From positions 3,667,501 through 3,731,500 of the forward strand of contig NZ_CP035501.1 of assembly GCF_004135585.1 (NCBI RefSeq): a stretch of DNA of 64,000 nucleotides. Reading direction: 5' to 3'. How positions within the stretch are numbered: the stretch's first letter is position 1; each line of letters begins with the position of its first letter. Below, piece by piece: positions 19,228 through 27,721 of this stretch. The DNA is from Sphingosinicella sp. BN140058. Lineage in GTDB: Bacteria > Pseudomonadota > Alphaproteobacteria > Sphingomonadales > Sphingomonadaceae. The translations under genes were made by a program, and so were the position numbers. The notes below the pieces were generated by a model. It saw only the letters and a program-made list of their open reading frames with translations, did no database searches and was not told where the DNA came from.

Positions 19228-20403
19228 ATGGGCAAGGCGCGACGGAGTCGGTTGAAGTCGGTGTGCGCCGCGATCCTGCTTACGGCGGGGTTCTCACCGG
19301 CACTTGCCCAGTCCGGATCGGCGCCGGCAGCGGCAACGCCGGCGCGTGCGCGCGAGATTATCGCCGTCGCCACCCGGCTCGCGGACTGGCAGCTGCAGCG
19401 GATGCGCGACACCGATCATGTCGCCCGCGCCACCACGGAGACTCGCAACCCGCGCGCCTGGGAACAGGCGGCGTTCTGGGTCGGTATGACCGCGCTTGCG
19501 GACGCCGGCGGCCCGCCGCGCATTCGCGAGGCGATCCTCGCCGTGGGTCGCGACAATCAATGGCTTCCCGCCCGCCGCCCTTATCATGCCGACGATCTCG
19601 CCATCACTGCCGCCTACGTCTGGGCTGCCGAAAACGGCGCCGGTGCGGCGGCGCTCGCGCCGACCCGCAAGGCCTTCGACTTCATCCTTTCCAATCCGCC
19701 CCGGGTGAGCCTGGCCTGGTATCTTCCGCCCAGCGGCTACGACGACACCGAATGTCTGAAGCGCTGGTGCTGGTGCGACGCTCTGTTCATGGCGCCGCCG
19801 CCGATGATCGCGCTGTCGAAGATCACCGGCGATCCACGCTATCGGGATTTCGCGATGCGCGAATATTGGGCAACGACCGACTTCCTGTTCGATCCCGCCG
19901 AGCACCTTTATTATCGTGACAGCCGCTTCTTCGATCGACGCGGCGAAGATGGCCGCAAATTGTTCTGGAGCCGCGGCAATGGCTGGGTGTTTGCGAGCAT
20001 GCCCCGGATCATCCCGCTGCTTGAGAAGGGCAGTGCCGATCGCAAGCGCATGGAGAGCCTGTTCGTCGAAATGGCAGGGCGGCTGAAGCAGCTTCAGAAA
20101 GCCGACGGCTATTGGGCGCCCTCCTTGCTCTCCCCCGAAAAGTCACCGCCCGAATCCTCCGGCACCGGCTTCTTCACTTACGGTCTGGCCTGGGGCATCA
20201 AGGAGGGCCTGCTCGATCGCCGCGAATACGAGCCGGCCGCGCGGCGCGGCTGGGCGGCGTTGGTCCGCGCGATCCAGCCGGACGGTCGCCTCGGCTGGGT
20301 GCAGCAGGTCAGCGATCGGCCCGAAAAGGTCGAGGCCGCAGATACCCAATATTACGGCACCGGAGCGTTCCTGCTCGCCGCCACGGCGATCGCCGCCCTC
20401 TGA
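19228..20403 (+). CDS. GH105 unsaturated rhamnogalacturonyl/glucuronyl hydrolase
   Basis: A 391-aa (alpha/alpha)6-barrel hydrolase that removes the unsaturated uronic acid left at the non-reducing end by polysaccharide lyases. A signal peptide ends near SPALAQSGS. Family hallmarks are the catalytic-Asp segment WCWCDALFMAPPPMIAL (around residue 187), the RGNGWVFASMPRIIP substrate loop and SSGTGFFTYGLAWGI near the C-terminus. AAGGAG precedes the ATG. Its product is the substrate of the isomerase encoded 45 bp downstream, so the two genes form a pathway pair. Confidence 0.9.
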   Translation: MGKARRSRLKSVCAAILLTAGFSPALAQSGSAPAAATPARAREIIAVATRLADWQLQRMRDTDHVARATTETRNPRAWEQAAFWVGMTALADAGGPPRIREAILAVGRDNQWLPARRPYHADDLAITAAYVWAAENGAGAAALAPTRKAFDFILSNPPRVSLAWYLPPSGYDDTECLKRWCWCDALFMAPPPMIALSKITGDPRYRDFAMREYWATTDFLFDPAEHLYYRDSRFFDRRGEDGRKLFWSRGNGWVFASMPRIIPLLEKGSADRKRMESLFVEMAGRLKQLQKADGYWAPSLLSPEKSPPESSGTGFFTYGLAWGIKEGLLDRREYEPAARRGWAALVRAIQPDGRLGWVQQVSDRPEKVEAADTQYYGTGAFLLAATAIAAL

Positions 20404-20448
20404 TCCTTTCGCGCTGCTGGGTGGCCGGCAGCGGACAGCGAGGTCCCC

Positions 20449-21285
20449 TTGTTTCAGAAAACCTTCCACGCCGCGCACCCGGACATGATGGCCGGCGCGA
20501 CCAACGCCCAGCTGCGCGATCGACACGTCGTCTCGGGCCTGTTCCGGCCGGGCGAGATCGTGCTGACCTATTCGCATGGCGAGCGCTTCATCATCGGGGG
20601 CGCCGTGCCTCTCGCCTCGCATTTGGTCCTGCCGCGGCTGACCGAGCCGGCGAGCCTTGCCGGACAGCCGCTGCTGGCGCGGCGCGAGCTCAGCGCGATC
20701 AACATCGGCGCGGTCGGCGGCGCGGTCACCGTGGACGGCGAACGCTTCGATCTCGCACCGCGCGAGACGCTCTACGTGCCGATGGGCTCGGGGGAGGTGA
20801 TCTTCGAAGGGGAGGGCGCGCGCTTTTACCTGCTGAGCGTTCCGGCGCATCGGGCCTTTCCGCTCCGCAGGCTGGGGCTCGGCGATGCCAAGGTGATGGA
20901 ACGGGGCAGCCTGGAAACCTCCAACGCCCGCACGATCCACCAGCTGATCCTGCCCCACACATGCGAGAGCGCCTCGCTTTGCCTCGGCCTTACCATCCTC
21001 AAACCGGGCAGCGTCTGGAACACGATGCCGCCGCACGTCCACGAGCGGCGATCGGAAGTCTACCTCTACTTCGATCTCGGCGAGGATGACCGCATCTTCC
21101 ATTATATGGGCCGGCCGGAAGCGCTCCGGCACATCGTCATGGAGAATGAGGAAGCGGTGATCTCGCCGCCCTGGTCGGTGCACATGGGGTCCGGCACCCG
21201 CGCCTACAGCTTCATATGGGCGATGGCCGGCGAGAACCTCGATTACGAAGACATGGACGTGTTCGACGTCTGCCAGCTCTGCTGA
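20449..21285 (+). CDS. kduI: 5-keto-4-deoxyuronate isomerase
   Basis: Converts 5-keto-4-deoxyuronate (from unsaturated uronate) to 2,5-diketo-3-deoxygluconate, in the cytoplasm. The 278-aa cupin keeps the zinc ligands in [15 protein letters not shown] (around residues 190-204) and the later His in [11 protein letters not shown]. The length matches E. coli KduI. The start is TTG at 20449 with GCGAGG a few bases upstream; the first ATG would delete conserved N-terminal sequence. The following enzymes (KduD, KdgK, KdgA) are not in the window. Confidence 0.92.
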   Translation: MFQKTFHAAHPDMMAGATNAQLRDRHVVSGLFRPGEIVLTYSHGERFIIGGAVPLASHLVLPRLTEPASLAGQPLLARRELSAINIGAVGGAVTVDGERFDLAPRETLYVPMGSGEVIFEGEGARFYLLSVPAHRAFPLRRLGLGDAKVMERGSLETSNARTIHQLILPHTCESASLCLGLTILKPGSVWNTMPPHVHERRSEVYLYFDLGEDDRIFHYMGRPEALRHIVMENEEAVISPPWSVHMGSGTRAYSFIWAMAGENLDYEDMDVFDVCQLC

Positions 21286-21399
21286 TCCCCTTTTGTCCTA
21301 TAAGTGTCTGGATCTCCGGGTAGGTTGCGCGCTGAACGGCAGTTCGCATGCCGTCGTCAAAGCATCATCGCAGTCACAGGTGCGCCTGTTCTTGAAAAT

Positions 21400-21430
21400 T
21401 CATCATACAACTTGTTGCCTGTCGTATAGA
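21400..21430 (+). promoter_or_regulatory. Candidate GntR operator before TonB receptor
   Basis: TCATACAA at 21403-21410 is the complement of the TTGTATGA motif at 19188. It is followed by CAACTTGTTG and, about 20 bp on, GTCGTATAG, which gives two spaced GTAT/ATAC-type sites. The region lies 60-90 bp upstream of the receptor start and is AT-rich, as expected for a promoter. Confidence 0.45.
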
Positions 21431-21488
21431 TCGCTGGTACAAGCTGGATCAAGAAGTCCTAAGACTCGCATTCCAGGGAGAGATTGGC

Positions 21489-23780
21489 ATGATGTTTTCG
21501 AACATGACGGCTGTCGTGCGCGTGCTTGCCGCCGCCGGCGTTTCGTTCTGTGCCGCCGCGCCGGCCTTCTCCCAAACGTCACCATCGAACACGACTGACC
21601 CGTCACCTGCTCTTGCCGGGGATCAACTTGGCGAACGCGGGACCATCGACGAGGGCGAAATCATCGTCACTGCGCAAAAGCGAGAGGAGCGGGTGCAGGA
21701 CATTCCTCTGGCGGTGCAGGTCGTCAGCGGCGAGGCGCTCGAGGCGCAGGGCATTCGTGAGTTTTCCGAGCTGACCCGGGCGGCGCCCTCTCTTCTGATC
21801 CGTCCGGCCGAGCATCCGGTCAACGCCTCCGTGTCGATCCGCGGTATCGGCACCTTCGCCTTCTCGCCGAGCGTGGAGCCGAGCGTCGCCGTCCAGATCG
21901 ACGATGTTCCCGTCCAGTTCCTTGCCCGCGCCTTTGCCGATCTCTCCGACATCGAACGGATCGAAGTGCTGCGCGGGCCCCAGAGCACGCTCTACGGCCG
22001 CTCCGCCTCGGCCGGCTTGCTCAACATCGTCACCCAGGGTCCCAGTGCGGAGTTCGAGGGACGGGTCGGCGGGCTGATCACGACCGACGACGAATATGGC
22101 GTCAACCTTGCCGTATCGGGCCCGATCACGCCGCGGCTCGGCATTCGAGTCAGCGCCAATTACGACACGTTCGAGGGCAATGTCCGCAATCTGTTCAACG
22201 GCGACACGATCAATGGCCGCGAGATCCTGTCGACCCGCGCCAAACTGGTCTGGGACCCGACCGACACGCTGAACCTGGTCGCGCAGATCGGCTACATCGA
22301 TGGTCACACCACCATCGGCCGCCCGTTCATCCGGGTCTCGCCCGCGGCGCGACTGCGCGGCAATCCGGCGTTCGGACCGGCGGTGTTCGCGCCCGGAGTG
22401 AGCTTCACCGAGGACAATACGGACGTCGTCAACAACATCACCTCGGGCACCGACTACCAGGATTTCAGCCAGTCGCTGCGCGCCTCGCTCGATCTGGGCT
22501 TCGCCTCGGTCGTGTCGATCACCGCCTGGGATCAGTTCAAGCAGTTCGACATCCTCGATCAGGACGAGTCCGCGATCGCGGCGCTCGACAATCGCCAGTT
22601 CGGTACCTTCGACACCCATGCCTTCTCACAGGAATTCCGGCTGGTCTCGCCCGGTGCGCAGCGGCTGCGCTACACGCTCGGCCTCTTCTACTCGAACCTG
22701 AACCTCACCCGCGACTTCACCCGCGGCCCGTTCTTCTCGCTTGCGCGCTGGTATGCGACCAACGGCACCAAGCAATATGCGGCGTTCGGCCAGGCCGAGT
22801 TCGACATCCTCGACGGCACGACCCTGATCGGCGGCATTCGCGTCGGCAAGGGCAAGATCGACTACACCTTCCTCGACATCGCCAATGCCAACGCCTTCTT
22901 CTCCGGCAAGGATTCGGAGCGCTACGAGACCTACAAGGCAGGCATTCAGCAGCGCTTGGCCCCCGACGTGATGGCCTTCTTCACCTATGCGACCGGGCAC
23001 AAGGGGCAGGCTTACGACATCGGCACCGGCTTCAATCTCGTCCGCCAGAATTCGGGCCCGGTGCAGCCGGAGACGTCCGAGGATTGGCAGCTCGGCTTCA
23101 AGTCGCAATTCCTCGACCGGCGGGTGACGCTCAACGTCACCCTGTTCAACACCGATTTCGACAATTTCCAGGCCCAGGGGATCGAAACCCTGGCCGACGG
23201 CACGATCAATTTCCGTCTCGCCAACGTCGGCGCCTTGCGCACTCGGGGCGTCGAGGTCGAAGGCGGGATCCGGCTGGGCAACGATTTCGATCTGTCGGGC
23301 GGGGTCAGCTACACCGATGCGACGATCAGATCCTTTCCGCTCGCCCAATGCTATCCGGGCCAAACCGTGGCGCAAGGCTGCGTAGGCAACCCGGCCCGGC
23401 AGGATCTCGCCGGCTTCCGTCCGGCCCAGGCCCCCGAATGGAAGATCGCGCTCAACGCCAGCTATACGCCGCCGATCACCGCAACGCTCGATGCCCTCCT
23501 CCAGGCCGCCTACAATTACCAGAGCAAGTTCAACTTCGGCATCAACAACGATCCGGAGACGGTGCAGAAGGGCTACGGCATCCTCAACCTCTCCGCCGGC
23601 GTGCGCGGCCACGATCGCGGCTGGGAGCTGGTCGCGTTCGTCAACAACGTCTTCGACAAGCAATATTTCTTCAACGTCAACAACAGCCGCGGCAACCAGG
23701 GCAACGCCCAGGCCATCCAGAGCAACCTCCCCCGCGACTTCCGCCGCTACGGCGGCGTGCGGGCGACGTTCAACTTCTGA
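21489..23780 (+). CDS. TonB-dependent receptor (oligosaccharide-type)
   Basis: A 763-aa outer-membrane receptor. A signal peptide ends around APAFSQTS. A TonB-box-like EIIVTAQKREERVQDIPLAV opens the plug, and SVSIRGIGTFAFSPSVEPSV and IERIEVLRGPQSTLYGRSASAG follow, then a barrel ending ATFNF with the terminal Phe. The plug wording is the large sphingomonad and Caulobacter receptor class used for diverse organic substrates. Position behind GH105-kduI and a shared operator motif point to import of pectin-derived oligosaccharides. It has its own promoter region of about 200 bp. GGGAGAGA precedes the tandem ATG codons. Confidence 0.85.
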   Translation: MMFSNMTAVVRVLAAAGVSFCAAAPAFSQTSPSNTTDPSPALAGDQLGERGTIDEGEIIVTAQKREERVQDIPLAVQVVSGEALEAQGIREFSELTRAAPSLLIRPAEHPVNASVSIRGIGTFAFSPSVEPSVAVQIDDVPVQFLARAFADLSDIERIEVLRGPQSTLYGRSASAGLLNIVTQGPSAEFEGRVGGLITTDDEYGVNLAVSGPITPRLGIRVSANYDTFEGNVRNLFNGDTINGREILSTRAKLVWDPTDTLNLVAQIGYIDGHTTIGRPFIRVSPAARLRGNPAFGPAVFAPGVSFTEDNTDVVNNITSGTDYQDFSQSLRASLDLGFASVVSITAWDQFKQFDILDQDESAIAALDNRQFGTFDTHAFSQEFRLVSPGAQRLRYTLGLFYSNLNLTRDFTRGPFFSLARWYATNGTKQYAAFGQAEFDILDGTTLIGGIRVGKGKIDYTFLDIANANAFFSGKDSERYETYKAGIQQRLAPDVMAFFTYATGHKGQAYDIGTGFNLVRQNSGPVQPETSEDWQLGFKSQFLDRRVTLNVTLFNTDFDNFQAQGIETLADGTINFRLANVGALRTRGVEVEGGIRLGNDFDLSGGVSYTDATIRSFPLAQCYPGQTVAQGCVGNPARQDLAGFRPAQAPEWKIALNASYTPPITATLDALLQAAYNYQSKFNFGINNDPETVQKGYGILNLSAGVRGHDRGWELVAFVNNVFDKQYFFNVNNSRGNQGNAQAIQSNLPRDFRRYGGVRATFNF

Positions 23781-23839
23781 GCCTCTCTCGCGCCCGTGTG
23801 GCCGATGCGCTAGGTCGCTTCCGACCAAGGAGGGGTGGC

Positions 23840-23929
23840 GTGGCGAATTTCAAGTTGCGGATCGTGTTCCTACTCGCCCTGGCGCTCTGGTTCGCGACGT
23901 TGTGGCTGATGTTCGGCGACGTCCTGTAA
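23840..23929 (+). CDS. 29-aa single-pass membrane peptide
   Basis: A perfect AAGGAGG lies six bases before GTG at 23840. The frame reads VANFKLRIVFLLALALWFAT and ends LWLMFGDVL. A basic start, one long hydrophobic helix and a short acidic tail are the usual plan of bacterial membrane microproteins that tune a larger partner. It sits 60 bp behind the receptor and 77 bp before the sensor kinase; a link to either is only positional. No family is known to me. Confidence 0.6.
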   Translation: MANFKLRIVFLLALALWFATLWLMFGDVL

Positions 23930-24005
23930 CGGACGCGCGTCGGCAGCGCGTGTTGGAACAGGCTCGGCGGCGACGGGTTGGTTGCGGACATCGGGGAGCC
24001 GCAAG

Positions 24006-25115
24006 ATGAGCATGATTGCCGATCCGATCGAACATCGCGCGCCCAGCGAGCTGCTCGGGGCCCTGTTCGCACAGGCGCCCGGGTTCATGGCCGTGACCCG
24101 CGGCGCCGATCACCATTATGTCCTGGTCAACGAGGAATATAAGAGGCTGTGCGGCCGCGATCCGACCGGGTCGACGATGGCCGAGGCGCTTCCCGAGCTG
24201 CAGGGGCAGGGGATCGTCGCCATGCTCGACCGGGTGCTGGTCACCGGCAAGGCCTTCGTCGGCCGCGATGTCCGAGTCCGGCTCAACGTCGCCGGCGGCT
24301 GGGACGAACTCGTGCTCGACTTCGCCGCCCAGCCGATCCGCAGGATCGACGGCAGCTTCGAGGACATATTGTGCTTCGGCTATGACGTGACCGACCGGGT
24401 GCGCGAACATGAGCGCGCGACGCGGCTCCAGCAGGAATTGAAGCGGGCATCGCAGGCGGCCGCGATGGGGACGATGGCCTCCACTCTGGCCCACGAGCTC
24501 AACCAGCCGCTGGCCGCGGCCGCGGCATATCTCGCCGGTGCCCGCCGTGCGAACGAACGCAAGCTGTGCGACATCGCCGCGGAGTCGCTCGCGCAGGCCG
24601 AGGCGCAGGTCCAGCGCGCGGGCGAGATCATTCGTCGCACGCGGATGCTGCTCACCGACTCGCGGCCGCGCCGCGAACGCGCCGCGCTGAAGGCGATGAT
24701 CGAGGATGCCGCCGAGGTGCTGCGCGCCTCCGGGCACCTGCGCGATGTCGCGCTGACGATCGCGCTCGAAGATGCCGAGATCGCTCTCGATGTCGATCAG
24801 GTGCAGATCGAGCAGGTGCTGGTCAATGCTCTGCGCAACGCCTGCGATGCAATGGCGGGCGCTGAGCATAAACGGCTCGAAGTTGCGGCGCGAACCGAGG
24901 GCAATCACCTCCACCTCCAGATCACCGACAGCGGCGGCGGGCTCGCCCGCGACATCGATCCGTTCGAGGCCTTTCGGAGCGCCAGCGGCGGTCTCGGCAT
25001 CGGTCTCTCGATATCGCGGACCATCGTCGAGGCGCATGGCGGCAGCATCCGGCTCGACAACGCGCCGAGCGGCGGCGCCACGCTGTCGCTCACCTTGCCG
25101 CTCCGCGCGGGGTAG
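24006..25115 (+). CDS. PAS sensor histidine kinase (FixL-like, soluble)
   Basis: A 369-aa kinase without membrane segments. A PAS sensor domain (around residues 15-135, APGFMAVTRGADHHYVLVNE, ending GYDVTDRV) is followed by a HisKA helix with the phosphorylated His in STLAHELNQPLAAAAAYLAG, and by a HATPase domain with the N box NALRNACDAM, DSGGGL and GGLGIGLSIS. The HELNQPL form is shared with FixL-type kinases. No haem-binding His in the PAS domain could be assigned, so its signal is unknown. GGGGAG sets the ATG at 24006. It converges on a stand-alone receiver gene 6 bp away, its likely partner. Confidence 0.88.
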   Translation: MSMIADPIEHRAPSELLGALFAQAPGFMAVTRGADHHYVLVNEEYKRLCGRDPTGSTMAEALPELQGQGIVAMLDRVLVTGKAFVGRDVRVRLNVAGGWDELVLDFAAQPIRRIDGSFEDILCFGYDVTDRVREHERATRLQQELKRASQAAAMGTMASTLAHELNQPLAAAAAYLAGARRANERKLCDIAAESLAQAEAQVQRAGEIIRRTRMLLTDSRPRRERAALKAMIEDAAEVLRASGHLRDVALTIALEDAEIALDVDQVQIEQVLVNALRNACDAMAGAEHKRLEVAARTEGNHLHLQITDSGGGLARDIDPFEAFRSASGGLGIGLSISRTIVEAHGGSIRLDNAPSGGATLSLTLPLRAG

Positions 25116-25121
25116 GAGAAA

Positions 25122-25502
25122 TCAGGCGCCCGAGGCGAGCGCCTGTCTGGGGTCGAGATGGCGCTGCAGGATCTCCAGCATGCCCTCGCCCATGAACGGC
25201 TTCTCGATCACGTCTGCCAAGGGGAAGGGCAGGGTCGCGGGAATGTCGTCGATGCGTGCCGACATGATGATGATCGGCCAGTCGTAGCCCGCGGCGGCGA
25301 AGCGCGTCGCCGCCTCGACGCCGCCCATCACGGGCATCTGCAAGTCGAACAGAACGCAGCCCGGCGGCAAGACCGGCAGCGTCTGAAGGAAGGTCGGCGC
25401 CTCGGCGAAGCAGCGGACCTGATAGCCCGCCATCTCCAGATAAGCCTTGATCGAGTCCGCTACGAGATCGTCGTCGTCGACGACGTAAATCCAGGAATTC
25501 AT
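25122..25502 (-). CDS. Single-domain response regulator (FixJ-type receiver)
   Basis: A 126-aa receiver domain only, without an output domain. The acidic pocket VVDDDD starts near residue 8, the phosphoacceptor Asp is at about position 53 in LFDLQMP, Ser is in IIIMSAR and Lys in VIEKPF. All phosphorylation residues are kept. It would be phosphorylated by the kinase encoded tail-to-tail at 24006-25115 and then act by protein contact. The ATG at 25502 (MNSWIYVV) is chosen because it begins the receiver strand; upstream codons would add unrelated Pro/Gly-rich sequence. Confidence 0.88.
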   Translation of the reverse strand: MNSWIYVVDDDDLVADSIKAYLEMAGYQVRCFAEAPTFLQTLPVLPPGCVLFDLQMPVMGGVEAATRFAAAGYDWPIIIMSARIDDIPATLPFPLADVIEKPFMGEGMLEILQRHLDPRQALASGA

Positions 25503-25613
25503 CTCAGGTGATCGCTCCCTCCCGCTTCCCCCATACCGCCACGAATTGCCGGCGGGCGCAAGCGCGCCGGCCGGATGGACGGGCAAGGATGCGGCGATCT
25601 TCGGGCCGAAGCG

Positions 25614-26126
25614 CTAAAACTCCGTTACCCGTCCGACGAGAGTGTCGATCGGCAGCAGTCGACGCGCGGCGGCAAGGCTCTTGCGGATCTCGCCATAGCG
25701 CTCGTCGCGGCAGCCGAGATCGAATGCGAGCGACACCGGTGCGCGGTTGCTGCCCATCCAGGTGACCGTGACGACCTGCTGATCGGTGGCGTATGTCTGG
25801 CATTGCGGATGCGAGATCGTCTCGCTCTCAGACGGACGAACCGCCGCCAGGGAATCGCGTACCGCGCTGAACAGCATCGGCGTTCCCTCGGCGGGCGCGC
25901 GCCCGTTGGTGGCGGTGTGCTGGCGTCCTTCGAAATAGGTGATGCCGTCGGCGACGATCGACACGCTGTACACCGGACAGGTGCCGTGACAGGGCCCGAC
26001 CTCATAGACGATCCGGTCGACGTCCGCCGGCGCCGCTTTCGGGCGCGCAGGGGAAGAGTTGGTGGCGCAGGCTGCGAGCCCGCAACAGGCGAGAGGCAAG
26101 GCGAGGCTGGACAGTATCGGACGCAA
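25614..26126 (-). CDS. DUF6438-like lipoprotein
   Basis: A 170-aa exported lipoprotein: the signal peptide ends in LAAC, giving a lipidated Cys around residue 20. The core GPCHGTCPVYSVSIVADG has the C-H-G-x-C-P-x-Y motif of the DUF6438 group, followed by a TYFEGRQH strand. Further cysteines (HPQC and DLGC) could form disulfides in the periplasm. The function is unknown. It is the first of several small envelope genes on the minus strand here and is probably separately transcribed. Confidence 0.72.
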   Translation of the reverse strand: MRPILSSLALPLACCGLAACATNSSPARPKAAPADVDRIVYEVGPCHGTCPVYSVSIVADGITYFEGRQHTATNGRAPAEGTPMLFSAVRDSLAAVRPSESETISHPQCQTYATDQQVVTVTWMGSNRAPVSLAFDLGCRDERYGEIRKSLAAARRLLPIDTLVGRVTEF

Positions 26127-26197
26127 GACGAACTCCCGGGATGATGCAGTTCAGGTGCAGACGCCGCGGCTGCCTCCGACCCGCATGCAAAGGCTAT

Positions 26198-26698
26198 TCA
26201 GCGGCCGACGATACGCGCCTGGATGGCCGGCAGCAGCGCCTCCAGCGTGCGCCGCGCCGCTGCCGCGTCGTTGGCGACCGATCGGATAGTCAGCAGGTCG
26301 CCATCGCGAAGCAGCATCGCGGTCGACGCCGCACTGCTGCCGATCGTCCAGCTGCTCACCCAGCCGACGGCGGGCGCAACCTCGAGCGGTCGGATCCGGC
26401 ATTCGGGGCTGCGCGCCCGGCAGAGCCGCTCGAGATCCTCGATGCGGGTTGCGCCCGATCGAACCCGCGCCTCGGTGCCGTCCGTCTGTCGCCCGATTTC
26501 GATGCTGACGAGCGGCTCGCCGGTGCAGTCCGGGCAGGTGATGATGATCCTGTCCGGGGTGGCGCGTCCCGCAAAGCCGTCGCCGAGCGCGCCGGTCAGC
26601 GCCGGCTCGACCGTGGTCAGATCCCTGGTGACGAAGCCGGCGTGCGCCGGGGCGCTTGCCAGTCCCAGCAAGCCGAACAGCGCAAAAGACCGGCGCAT
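26198..26698 (-). CDS. Secreted hypothetical protein (166 aa)
   Basis: A signal peptide ends at APAHAGFV. The mature part contains a CPDC motif (IITCPDCTGEP) and a further Cys pair (LCRARSPECRI), which suggests disulfides or metal binding in the periplasm. The C-terminal half (LLRDGDLLTIRSVANDA) is amphipathic. I recognise no family. It lies 13 bp downstream of the gene at 26712, on the same strand, so the two are probably co-transcribed. Confidence 0.65.
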   Translation of the reverse strand: MRRSFALFGLLGLASAPAHAGFVTRDLTTVEPALTGALGDGFAGRATPDRIIITCPDCTGEPLVSIEIGRQTDGTEARVRSGATRIEDLERLCRARSPECRIRPLEVAPAVGWVSSWTIGSSAASTAMLLRDGDLLTIRSVANDAAAARRTLEALLPAIQARIVGR

Positions 26699-26711
26699 TG
26701 TGCTTCGCCGC

Positions 26712-27023
26712 TCAGCGGTCGACCAGCGCCGTCAGCCGGTGCAGAAACGGCCGGTTCTCGACCATCCCGCGCTGCGCGTCGGAGAAGATGCCGCCGCACA
26801 TGCCGGGCAGCAGGATCTCGACCTTAACCAGATCCTCCAGCTTGCGGAGATCGATGTTGATGCGCAGCTTGCCGTCATATTCGAAGCCGATCTCGGCGTC
26901 GTCGGGGCACAAGGCGGCAACGGCTTTGGTGATGCGGGCGAGCTCGTCGGAGACGGTCGCGTTCTTGGCCGGCGCGGAAATCTGTCCGGCGATCGGATTT
27001 GCGGCAGCCTCGGCTCCCCCCAT
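26712..27023 (-). CDS. Hypothetical soluble protein (103 aa)
   Basis: There is no signal peptide or membrane helix. The middle part (CPDDAEIGFEYDGKLRINID) and LRKLEDLVKVEILLPGMCGG look like a compact alpha/beta fold. No family is recognised. It precedes the secreted protein gene at 26198-26698 with 13 bp between, so the two form a likely two-gene operon. The start ATG at 27023 is the first in frame; its ribosome binding site is weak. Confidence 0.6.
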   Translation of the reverse strand: MGGAEAAANPIAGQISAPAKNATVSDELARITKAVAALCPDDAEIGFEYDGKLRINIDLRKLEDLVKVEILLPGMCGGIFSDAQRGMVENRPFLHRLTALVDR

Positions 27024-27338
27024 GTCATGCTCCTCGTGTGACGGTGTCGAGCCATGATCGTCTTCATTTCACCCCGCTGGCGCAAGCCCTCTTTCGGGTG
27101 CGCGCCTCTTCTGACCGGATCTTCGCGTCGGCACTGCAGTCGGGCGGTGTCGTGGTTGCGGAGGCGGCGGCACGCCTGATCGAGCATCCGGGCCGCTCCT
27201 CTCCCCGGCGTGATCGGTGCCGGCATGTTCGTCGCGCGGACCGGCGCAGCTGCGCATTCGTCGTGCCGCACCGGCCCTCCGTCGAAGGTCGATGGTGCAA
27301 TCGCGGCAGCAACGCGAGGGGCGCGCGTGGAGGACGGC
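27024..27338. other. Divergent intergenic region, nothing recognised
   Basis: About 315 bases between the minus-strand gene ending its start at 27023 and the plus-strand gene at 27339. Open frames here are GC-rich shadows without ribosome binding sites. No hairpin terminator or clear promoter was seen. The region must hold the promoters of both flanking transcripts. Confidence 0.4.
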
Positions 27339-27560
27339 ATGTCGAAGAGCAAAGGGGGCGCGCAGGCGCCGGGGAACGAGAAGATGACGGACGCCGAAAT
27401 GCGGTCCGTCGACGCGGAGGCGCGGGCCCGGTGTGACGAGCATGTGCGCCAGCGCGAGGCCCGCGAAACGCTGCGGCGCGACATCGACATCTGGCTCAAG
27501 CGCAGCAGCCCGCCGGTGGTCACGTCCGTGCAGGCTTCGCAGCGGAGGCGCCGTGCCTGA
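27339..27560 (+). CDS. Hypothetical charged 73-aa protein
   Basis: A short, very charged protein (MSKSKGGAQAPGNEKMTDAE, then ARARCDEHVRQREARETLRR). It is probably a long helix, without membrane segment or signal peptide. GGAGG precedes the ATG at a good distance, which supports translation. No family is recognised. It lies upstream of the GGDEF gene on the same strand, 161 bp before it. Confidence 0.5.
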   Translation: MSKSKGGAQAPGNEKMTDAEMRSVDAEARARCDEHVRQREARETLRRDIDIWLKRSSPPVVTSVQASQRRRRA

Positions 27561-27721
27561 CCCCGGTGCCGGCGGAACCGGCCTCGCCGAGGCGGCGCGG
27601 CTACCAGACAATCCGCCTGGCATTTGTAACTTGCAGCCGAGACTGCACGCCCTGTTCCATTGTCCGTTGCGCTTCGTGGACACCTGGGGCACTCCCAATC
27701 CGGGCGGAAATCGGGGGCGAC

